5,613 nt of DNA from an uncultured Clostridia bacterium (GTDB taxonomy: Bacteria; Bacillota; Clostridia; Christensenellales; CALWSW01). The DNA lies in NCBI GenBank assembly GCA_937874755.1, contig CALNBC010000074.1, positions 1-5,613 on the forward strand, given 5' to 3'. The notes below the pieces were generated by a model that was not told where the DNA came from, did not search any database, and worked only from the letters and a program-made list of their open reading frames with translations. Shown here piece after piece: positions 1 through 4,336 of the stretch (positions are counted from its first letter, which is position 1; every line of letters begins with the position of its first letter). A program made the translations under genes and the position numbers.

Positions 1-525
1 TGGTACGGATTCGCCGGTGATTGCAGCTTCGTTGAGCGTTGCCCTGCCCGATGCGATGCTGCCATCCACCGGCACCTTGCCGCCCGAGCGTATGATTACC
101 CTGTCACCCAGCACGACTTCCTCTACGGGTATCGTCAGGTTTGCACCGTCGCGCACGACTGTCGCCTCCTGTGGCGCCATGTCTATGAGCGCCTTGAGCG
201 AGGAGCGCGTCTTTTCGAGCGTGCGCGCTTCGAGGTACGCGCCGAACAGGAACAGGAACGTTACCACCGAGGACTCTGTGTACTCGCGGATATACAGCGC
301 GCCAACCACGGCAATGGTCACCAGCAGCTCTATGCTGAAAGCCTTCATGCGAAGCGCCTGAAACGCCCTTATGGCGATGGGAATGACGGCTATGACCGTC
401 GCGGTTATCAATAAATAATCGTTGTAGGTGCCGTACCCCGCAAGGGATAACACAAAGGCAACCGCAATCAGAATGCCCGAAACCGCCATGATGTGGTTCT
501 TGTGCTCGTTTATATGTCTTATCAT
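1..525 (-). CDS. Heavy-metal translocating P1B-type ATPase, N-terminal part (runs off left edge)
   Basis: This is an integral membrane pump that would move a soft or transition metal ion across the cytoplasmic membrane at the cost of ATP. The 175 residues present read without a stop. They hold a short 11-residue cytoplasmic lead, four hydrophobic segments (about 12-30, 36-54, 64-79 and 83-97), the family stretch GAYLEARTLEKTRSS near 95-109, and the start of the actuator domain ending in the dephosphorylation motif TGES at 170-173. The phosphorylation motif DKTGT and the CPx metal site would lie beyond the left edge, so the metal (Cu, Zn, Cd or Co) cannot be assigned. No metal-binding domain is fused at the N-terminus; a separate HMA-like protein is encoded immediately upstream with one base between its stop and this ATG. 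The start at 525 is supported by AGGAGGT (531-537) six bases upstream, inside the end of that gene, implying translational coupling. Confidence 0.93.
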   Translation of the reverse strand, partial: MIRHINEHKNHIMAVSGILIAVAFVLSLAGYGTYNDYLLITATVIAVIPIAIRAFQALRMKAFSIELLVTIAVVGALYIREYTESSVVTFLFLFGAYLEARTLEKTRSSLKALIDMAPQEATVVRDGANLTIPVEEVVLGDRVIIRSGGKVPVDGSIASGRATLNEAAITGESVP

Positions 526-526
526 G

Positions 527-757
527 TTATACCTCCTCGCATTGCTTTATTAGCTCGAATGCACAGCCCAAACTTTCCAGGACGCCTGCCAGGTCCGCCG
601 CGCTCGTCCTGCTGCCGTCGAATTCCACCCGCAGCCTTTGAATATTTGGCAAGACCTTTGCAGTCTTGACGCCGCCCAGCTTGACAAGTTCGTCCTCTAT
701 CCCTCTGGCGTGCCCATGGCAGCAGGGGAGTTTTATCTGAAATAGCACTTTGCTCAT
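527..757 (-). CDS. Small HMA-like metal-binding protein with CxxH instead of CxxC
   Basis: A 76-residue cytoplasmic protein with the length and beta-alpha-beta pattern of a stand-alone heavy-metal-associated (HMA, ferredoxin-like) domain. The metal loop reads LPCCHGHARGIE at 10-21. Against the canonical MxCxxCxxxIE pattern, Cys13 holds the first cysteine position and His16 replaces the second; Cys12 and His14 are extra. The C-terminus carries two more cysteines (65 and 73). It aligns without gaps with the other small HMA protein in the window (992-1213), about 23 identities in 73 positions by hand. GGGAGGG (763-769) five bases upstream supports the ATG at 757. It is the first gene of an operon with the metal ATPase and probably acts as the ATPase's detached metal-delivery or sensing domain. 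That role is inferred from position. The altered ligand set could change metal preference or weaken binding. Confidence 0.85.
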   Translation of the reverse strand: MSKVLFQIKLPCCHGHARGIEDELVKLGGVKTAKVLPNIQRLRVEFDGSRTSAADLAGVLESLGCAFELIKQCEEV

Positions 758-785
758 TGTGACCCTCCCTTTGTTATCTGAGATT

Positions 786-791
786 ATTTTA
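786..791 (-). promoter_or_regulatory. Predicted -10 element of the HMA/P-type ATPase operon
   Basis: The minus strand reads TAAAAT. With a predicted start at the A of position 779, the leader is about 22 bases and contains the GGGAGGG ribosome binding site. No good -35 hexamer is present; its place is taken by the FNR-type palindrome at 814-827, centred 41.5 bases upstream of the predicted start. An overlapping TATAAA (788-793) is an alternative hexamer. Confidence 0.6.
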
Positions 792-813
792 TAGCCTATC
801 TGAACTGCCAGCC

Positions 814-827
814 TTGATTTATATCAA
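814..827 (-). promoter_or_regulatory. FNR-type operator TTGAT-N4-ATCAA upstream of the metal ATPase operon
   Basis: The site reads TTGATATAAATCAA on the minus strand, a perfect match to the TTGAT-N4-ATCAA consensus bound by FNR and related members of the CRP/FNR family. The flanking bases extend the palindrome to CTTGAT...ATCAAG. Its centre (820.5) is 32 bp from the centre of the -10 hexamer, which fits class II activation at -41.5. The regulator itself is not in the window, so which family member binds (oxygen-, NO- or redox-responsive) is unknown. Confidence 0.7.
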
Positions 828-902
828 GTTAACCGAGACAGCATGAAAAAGTTTGCGGCGATTTGCTGTTTGCAGGAATAACGGGCGCAAAGGCGAGCAC
901 AA

Positions 903-932
903 AAGCGGGGCAGTACGATGACTGCCCCGCTT
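903..932 (-). terminator. Rho-independent terminator of the ric/HMA operon
   Basis: A 12-bp perfect stem (903-914 pairing with 921-932, core GCGGGGCAGT/ACTGCCCCGC) closes a six-base loop at 915-920. In the minus-strand transcript the stem runs into TTTTGT, a short U-tract partly shared with the stem foot. It lies about 60 bases after the stop of the small HMA gene (992-1213) and separates that operon from the FNR-type promoter of the next one. On the plus strand only two T residues at the stem foot follow, so termination is expected mainly for minus-strand transcripts. Confidence 0.85.
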
Positions 933-991
933 GACTTGCGGATTATTGTATTTCAAAAGATGCTTTCTGTCAGCATACTTTCGGGATGCTT

Positions 992-1213
992 TCAGGATAC
1001 TTTCGAAGTTAGCACCGTATACCCCAGGTTTTCAATCGTGAGTTTGAGTTTTTCCACACTGGTCACCGTATCGTCGAACTCGGTTTTGACCTTGTTGGAG
1101 TTGAATAGTACTCTGACCGAATTAACGCCTTTTGCCTTGGTCAGCGTGGTTTCGATTTTTTTGACACAGGTAGGGCAGGTCAACGGTTCCAACTGGAATT
1201 CTGCTTTTGCCAT
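992..1213 (-). CDS. Small canonical HMA domain protein (copper-chaperone-like)
   Basis: A 73-residue soluble protein made of a single HMA domain. The metal loop is LTCPTCVKKIE at 11-21, with Cys13 and Cys16 forming the CxxC site, although the usual GM before it is replaced by PL. The rest follows the family: GVNSVRV (29-35) on the second strand, EFDD (45-48), and ENLGY (61-65) at the end of the second helix. Such proteins bind Cu(I), Zn(II) or related ions and hand them to partner proteins. GAGGAG about 10 bases upstream supports the ATG at 1213. It lies 52 bases downstream of ric in the same direction with no terminator between them, and the terminator at 903-932 follows it, so it is most likely the second gene of the FNR-type-regulated ric operon. 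This link suggests a role in metal handling during Fe-S repair or protection from metal displacement, which is inference. Confidence 0.88.
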   Translation of the reverse strand: MAKAEFQLEPLTCPTCVKKIETTLTKAKGVNSVRVLFNSNKVKTEFDDTVTSVEKLKLTIENLGYTVLTSKVS

Positions 1214-1265
1214 GCTTTTTCACTCCTCTCGCCGGATTTATTGATGAAGCCGGAAACATCGGCTG

Positions 1266-1964
1266 TTATTGGTAGCGCTTGAAAAGTACGCTGTTCTCCT
1301 TGGCGATATGCAGGAAGATATCGTCCACCAGCTCGTGCAGCTTGCTGTATACGTTCTTCACTGTGGGGCAGGCGTAAACGGGCGGCGTGAAATCGTCAGT
1401 GTCCCTCAAAAGGCGCTTGATGATTTTACCCGCGCCGTCGTGCTCGCCTTCAAGCTCGCTTATAAGGGTGCGGATTGCCGTCAATTCCCTGGCAGTTTTA
1501 CCCTCCTTGAGCATCGCGGGGAAGAGTTCCTTTTCTTCTTTGGCGAAGTGCTCTTCGAGTTCCATCTTGAGCTCGCTGAAGCCGCGGTGCACATTGAGCA
1601 TAAGCTCCTTGCCGTGCTCGTAGTGCACTAGCAAAATGAGGTTTACAAGCTTGTCGAGTTCCTTCCACAAGGCGCGCTCGGTAAGGTGATGCGTGTCGAG
1701 TATGAGGTCGATGAGCTCCTCGTCGGAAAGCTCGGTAATCGGCGCCTCTTTACCGGGCCTAGCGAGGTACTCGGCGTAAGCCTTTTGCACTTGTGCAAGA
1801 AAATCGGGTGATAGCCCCGCTTCTTTTATAGCTTCGTCAAGAGTTCGGTCGCCCTGGCAGCAGTAATCGATGTGCAGCTCGTTCAGGCGCGAAGTTATGG
1901 CGGGAAAAAAGGTTACGAGTTCGCCCAGACGGGTATTGCCGTCGATGGTTAAAGTTTGTTTCAT
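1266..1964 (-). CDS. ric: Iron-sulfur cluster repair di-iron protein (RIC/ScdA/YtfE family)
   Basis: A 232-residue cytoplasmic protein of the family that repairs Fe-S clusters damaged by nitric oxide or oxidants, using a hemerythrin-like di-iron centre. The N-terminal DUF542/ScdA_N domain (about 3-60) has the signature HIDYCCQGDRTL at 31-42, with the cysteine pair at 35-36. The four-helix hemerythrin domain (about 82-230) has the expected ligand set: His93, His114, His139 with Glu143 (HFAKE), His175 (GEHD), and His219 with Glu223 (HIAKE). The spacing closely follows E. coli YtfE as I recall it. The ATG at 1964 is chosen because AGGGGG precedes it at normal spacing. A longer frame from an ATG at 2021 lacks a ribosome binding site and would cover the predicted -10 element. 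It heads an operon with the HMA gene 52 bases downstream, under an FNR-type site at 2037-2050. Length is normal for the family. Confidence 0.93.
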   Translation of the reverse strand: MKQTLTIDGNTRLGELVTFFPAITSRLNELHIDYCCQGDRTLDEAIKEAGLSPDFLAQVQKAYAEYLARPGKEAPITELSDEELIDLILDTHHLTERALWKELDKLVNLILLVHYEHGKELMLNVHRGFSELKMELEEHFAKEEKELFPAMLKEGKTARELTAIRTLISELEGEHDGAGKIIKRLLRDTDDFTPPVYACPTVKNVYSKLHELVDDIFLHIAKENSVLFKRYQ

Positions 1965-2008
1965 TATAGAATATCCCCCTTCGATGCGTTTTGCTTCTCT
2001 ATGGTTAT

Positions 2009-2014
2009 ATTCTA
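2009..2014 (-). promoter_or_regulatory. Predicted -10 element of the ric operon
   Basis: The minus strand reads TAGAAT (five of six bases of TATAAT). With a predicted start at the A of position 2002, the leader is 38 bases and includes the AGGGGG ribosome binding site. A -35 hexamer is not evident; the FNR-type palindrome occupies that region, centred at -41.5. TATAAC (2004-2009) is an alternative hexamer. Confidence 0.55.
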
Positions 2015-2036
2015 AGTCCATCGGCGGCTAAAAACC

Positions 2037-2050
2037 TTGACCGCAATCAA
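2037..2050 (-). promoter_or_regulatory. FNR-type operator upstream of ric
   Basis: The minus strand reads TTGATTGCGGTCAA, one mismatch from TTGAT-N4-ATCAA (GTCAA in the second half-site). Its centre at 2043.5 is 32 bp from the centre of the -10 hexamer, the same distance as at the metal ATPase operon. The shared geometry makes chance unlikely and argues that both operons are activated by the same CRP/FNR-family protein. Confidence 0.62.
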
Positions 2051-2080
2051 TTTTCCCTTAAAAAATGAAATCTTCGAGGC

Positions 2081-2689
2081 TTATTCAGCCGCGACCGCAG
2101 ATTCCGCGGCCTCGCCCTCGGTATCATCGGATTCGGGAACCTCCAGAGGCTTGCGGGCATCCACGACGGAGTAGACCATCATGTCCAAAGGGGTAAGTAT
2201 TTCGACGTTGGAGTCGTTCGCAATTTCGAGGTCGCCCAGCCTCAAAGAGTCGCCTATCTGCTTGCCTTCTATGTCAATCTCAACCTTGTCAATCATGTGG
2301 GCGGGCAGTGCCTTATATGCAAACTCGGTCAGCGTGTGCTGCACCATGCCCGGAATCTTTTCTTTGTTCAGCAGAATAATTCTTGCGGTGCTCGAGACGA
2401 CTTCGTTTGCCAAGAGGGTCTGGAAACTCAGGTGTTCCAGCTCGGCAGTTGCCGGCTTGTAGCTCGCTTCCCTGAACAGGGAGGTGTGCTTGCTGCCGCC
2501 CACATCCACTTCTACCTTGCTCCCCACAGCGTTGGTTTTGAGGAAGCGATCGGCTTCTTTTTTGGTGATCTGGATGCTGATGGATTCGCCGAGGTTCTTG
2601 CCATACAGCACGCCCGGAATTTTACCTTCCCTTCTGAGCTGCTTGGGTTTTAATGCGGTATTTCGATTCTCTGCATTCAAAGTAAACAT
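2081..2689 (-). CDS. rplY: 50S ribosomal protein L25/general stress protein Ctc
   Basis: A 202-residue 5S rRNA-binding protein of the large ribosomal subunit. The N-terminal L25 domain (about 1-92) shows the family motif LRREGKIPGVLYG at 18-30. The C-terminal TL5/CTC beta domain spans about 93-178, including KVEIDIEGKQIGDSLRLGDL at 135-154 and the closing strand VEILTPLDMMVYSV (162-175). A short acidic, alanine-rich tail (ESDDTEGEAAESAVAAE, 186-202) follows, as is usual for long L25 forms. The ATG at 2689 is preferred because GGAG (2698-2701) lies eight bases upstream; a TTG two codons earlier (2695) would be too close. The central C-domain motif diverges from the commonest GVKxGG form, reading KIPGMVQHTL. 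It has its own predicted promoter and is not clearly in an operon with tetR or ric, though no strong terminator separates it from ric. Confidence 0.95.
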   Translation of the reverse strand: MFTLNAENRNTALKPKQLRREGKIPGVLYGKNLGESISIQITKKEADRFLKTNAVGSKVEVDVGGSKHTSLFREASYKPATAELEHLSFQTLLANEVVSSTARIILLNKEKIPGMVQHTLTEFAYKALPAHMIDKVEIDIEGKQIGDSLRLGDLEIANDSNVEILTPLDMMVYSVVDARKPLEVPESDDTEGEAAESAVAAE

Positions 2690-2707
2690 GGTCAATTCTC
2701 CTTTGTT

Positions 2708-2726
2708 CAGCCAGGATTAAAGGCTG
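2708..2726 (-). other. Small hairpin next to the rplY ribosome binding site
   Basis: CAGCC (2708-2712) pairs with GGCTG (2722-2726) around a nine-base loop, ending seven bases before the GGAG of rplY. A second five-base hairpin, GTGCT/AGCAC, lies at 2751-2766 in the same predicted leader. Both are short and may be accidental; no known leader family is recognised. Confidence 0.3.
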
Positions 2727-2777
2727 GTTTCCTACTATTTAATATATATTGTGCTATCAGAAGCACGGTTATAAACT

Positions 2778-2806
2778 AGTATACCACATTTCAAGAATAA
2801 AGCAAA
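2778..2806 (-). promoter_or_regulatory. Predicted extended -10 promoter of rplY
   Basis: The minus strand reads TGG-TATACT (2778-2786), an extended -10 with five of six consensus bases, and a weak TTTGCT -35 (2801-2806) at 17-bp spacing. The predicted start near 2771 gives an rplY leader of about 80 bases. Confidence 0.5.
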
Positions 2807-2814
2807 TTTTCCGT

Positions 2815-2843
2815 TTGACGAGGGTATGCAGCGGGTGTATGAT
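2815..2843 (+). promoter_or_regulatory. Sigma-70-like promoter pointing into the 3' end of tetR
   Basis: TTGACG (2815-2820), a 17-base spacer and TATGAT (2838-2843) form the best-scoring promoter by eye in the window, five of six bases in each hexamer. It faces right, with a predicted start near 2850, and would produce a transcript antisense to tetR. No plus-strand gene follows until 3632. It may be accidental. Confidence 0.35.
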
Positions 2844-2879
2844 TGAGATTTATTTATGTAACTCAGCTAACATAATCCC

Positions 2880-3473
2880 TTACCCCTCGCCCGTCAGCTT
2901 CATGACGGGGATTATGTTCTTAGTCACAAAGCGGGCGATTTCCTGCGGCGATTGCCTTCGCCCTGTATTGAGCCAGGTTCCGAGCAGCCCGATAAAGCCA
3001 TTGATGATAAAGGAGTTGAACAACTCGTATTCCGCAGGGCTCAGCAAAAACCCTGCTTCCTTCCATATATCAGAGCATTTTTCATCTACCAATTTCTTTA
3101 GGCGCTGGAAAAAGGCCATGTCGCCATTCGGACCCAGCAGTATTTCACTGAATTCGGCGTTCTCGTCGAAAAATACAAACACCTCCGCCAGTATCGAATA
3201 CGCCTCCTCCTCCGGCGTAGCTGCCGTTTTTACAGGGCTTATTATCCCGTAGAATTCGCCGGTGAATTCCTCCTGGAGCTTCCTGAGCATGTCAAAAATG
3301 TCGGTGTAGTGGTAGTAGAACGTGCCGCGGTTGATGTCCGCCAAGTCGCACAGCTCCTTTACGGTTATATCCGACGCAGGCTTGCTCTTAAGCAGCGCCA
3401 TCAGGCTGTCCTTCAAGCGCTTCTTTGTATTCCTTACACTGCGGTTTTCGGTCTTGGCTTCTTGATTGGGCAT
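2880..3473 (-). CDS. TetR/AcrR family transcriptional repressor
   Basis: A 197-residue one-component regulator. The N-terminal TetR DNA-binding domain (about 14-60) contains the helix-turn-helix ITVKELCDLADINRGTFYYHY at 36-56, whose GTFYYHY end is diagnostic for the family. The C-terminal ligand/dimer domain (about 85-190) ends with a pattern of the TetR_C_8 type: SFIINGFIGLLGTWLNTG around 153-170, then SPQEIARFV. The ligand cannot be predicted. The ATG at 3473 has a GGGGAA just upstream; an AGG a little further out could also serve. The gene is divergent from the ABC exporter at 3632, and a 26-bp palindrome at 3587-3612 lies between them, so it most likely represses the exporter and perhaps itself. 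No convincing promoter of its own was found in the 158-base intergenic region, nor a clear terminator after its stop. Confidence 0.92.
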   Translation of the reverse strand: MPNQEAKTENRSVRNTKKRLKDSLMALLKSKPASDITVKELCDLADINRGTFYYHYTDIFDMLRKLQEEFTGEFYGIISPVKTAATPEEEAYSILAEVFVFFDENAEFSEILLGPNGDMAFFQRLKKLVDEKCSDIWKEAGFLLSPAEYELFNSFIINGFIGLLGTWLNTGRRQSPQEIARFVTKNIIPVMKLTGEG

Positions 3474-3555
3474 AATTCCCCGCCTTTCTTTTTTATAAAC
3501 TTAACATACTGTTTTTTTGTGTTCAAATTTATTCACCGCGCTGGAAAACTGATTA

Positions 3556-3584
3556 TTCAAAATCGCCTCGTCCTTTGCTAAACT
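3556..3584 (+). promoter_or_regulatory. Candidate promoter of the ABC exporter operon
   Basis: TTCAAA (3556-3561), 17 bases, then TAAACT (3579-3584): four of six matches in each hexamer. The predicted start near 3591 falls inside the palindrome at 3587-3612, so a repressor bound there would block initiation. The match is modest, and the assignment leans on its fit with the operator and the gene start. Confidence 0.4.
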
Positions 3585-3586
3585 AA

Positions 3587-3612
3587 ACAATAGTTGAATT
3601 TTCAACATTTGT
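3587..3612. promoter_or_regulatory. Likely TetR-family operator, 26-bp palindrome
   Basis: The arms are ACAA-ta-GTTGAA and TTCAAC-at-TTGT around a central TT, with 10 of 12 arm positions complementary. It lies 20 bases before the ABC ATPase start codon and 114 bases from the tetR start. Length, symmetry and position between a TetR gene and its divergent transporter are typical of an operator of this family. Confidence 0.65.
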
Positions 3613-3631
3613 CAAACTTGGGAGGACAAAT

Positions 3632-4336
3632 ATGAGCTCATACGTGAGTTTTGAGAATGTAAGCAAGGTCTACCAGTCGGGCGACGTGAGTTTATCCGCG
3701 TTGCGCGATGTTTCCTTTACTATAGACGCGGGCGAAGTTTGCGTCATTGTCGGCCACTCGGGCGCAGGCAAGACTACACTGCTGAACATATTGGGCGGCA
3801 TGGACACGCTGACTTCCGGACGGGTGGTCATGGGGGATAAGGAGATATCCTCCTTCAACAAGAACGAGTTGACCGCTTTTCGCCGCACGGACATAGGCTT
3901 CGTTTTCCAGTTCTACAACCTCATACCCAACCTCACCGCGCTGGAAAACGTCGAGATAGTGACGCAGATGATAAAGAACCCCCTGCCCGCCAAGGAAGTG
4001 CTGGCAAGCGTAGGGTTAAGCGAAAGGGCGCACCATTTTCCGTCCCAGCTTTCGGGCGGCGAGCAGCAGCGCGTCGCCATCGCACGCGCCCTGGCAAAGA
4101 ACCCCAAAATGCTGCTGTGCGACGAGCCTACAGGTGCGCTGGATTACGAAACGGGGCGGCAAATACTCAAGCTGTTGCAGGACCAGAGCCGCAAGAACGG
4201 TATGCTGGTGGTCATAGTCACCCACAACTCCGCGCTGACCGCCATGGCGGATCGCGTAATCAAGGTGCGCAGCGGCACTGTGGTTTACGTTCGCAAAAAC
4301 GAGCAGGTACTGCCCATTGAGGAGATTGAATGGTGA
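3632..4336 (+). CDS. ABC transporter ATP-binding protein (MacB/LolD/FtsE type)
   Basis: A 234-residue cytoplasmic ATPase subunit, normal length for the family that pairs with FtsX/MacB-fold permeases. All motifs are intact: Walker A GHSGAGKT (41-48), Q-loop Gln93 in [11 protein letters not shown], signature [15 protein letters not shown] (140-154), Walker B MLLCDEP (160-166), D-loop GALD (168-171) and switch His198 in VTHN. The Q-loop context [16 protein letters not shown] is typical of exporter or mechanotransmission ATPases of this group. GGGAGG (3620-3625) six bases upstream fixes the ATG at 3632. The permease gene overlaps its end by seven bases, so the two are translated as a coupled pair. 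Expression is probably controlled by the divergent TetR protein through the palindrome at 3587-3612. The transported substrate is unknown; resistance to an antimicrobial or membrane-active compound is a reasonable guess from the TetR linkage. Confidence 0.95.
   Translation: MSSYVSFENVSKVYQSGDVSLSALRDVSFTIDAGEVCVIVGHSGAGKTTLLNILGGMDTLTSGRVVMGDKEISSFNKNELTAFRRTDIGFVFQFYNLIPNLTALENVEIVTQMIKNPLPAKEVLASVGLSERAHHFPSQLSGGEQQRVAIARALAKNPKMLLCDEPTGALDYETGRQILKLLQDQSRKNGMLVVIVTHNSALTAMADRVIKVRSGTVVYVRKNEQVLPIEEIEW

Noticed and set aside
918..1244. Plus-strand open frame of 108 codons opposite the small HMA gene.
   Set aside because: It starts inside the terminator hairpin and covers a canonical CxxC HMA gene on the other strand, so it is not considered a gene.
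2050..2090. Possible terminator after rplY: GGCT-GAATA-AGCC overlapping the stop, followed some bases later by TTTTTT on the minus strand.
   Set aside because: The stem is only four base pairs and is separated from the T-run by about ten bases, so it does not qualify as an intrinsic terminator. Some read-through from rplY into ric remains possible.
2749..3252. Plus-strand open frame of 167 codons opposite tetR, near the antisense promoter candidate.
   Set aside because: Its ATG lies upstream of the promoter candidate, it has no good ribosome binding site, and the stretch opposite tetR mirrors the repressor's codons. No protein family is recognisable.
3474..3600. Candidate minus-strand promoters for tetR such as TTGAAC or TTGAAT with various -10 hexamers.
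   Set aside because: No -35/-10 pair reaches a credible match at 16-18 bp spacing, so the tetR promoter is left unassigned.
3593..3606. GTTGAATTTTCAAC as a third FNR-type site.
   Set aside because: The half-sites are TTGAA/TTCAA with two bases between them, not TTGAT/ATCAA with four. It is the core of the 26-bp palindrome next to tetR and is better explained as that regulator's operator.
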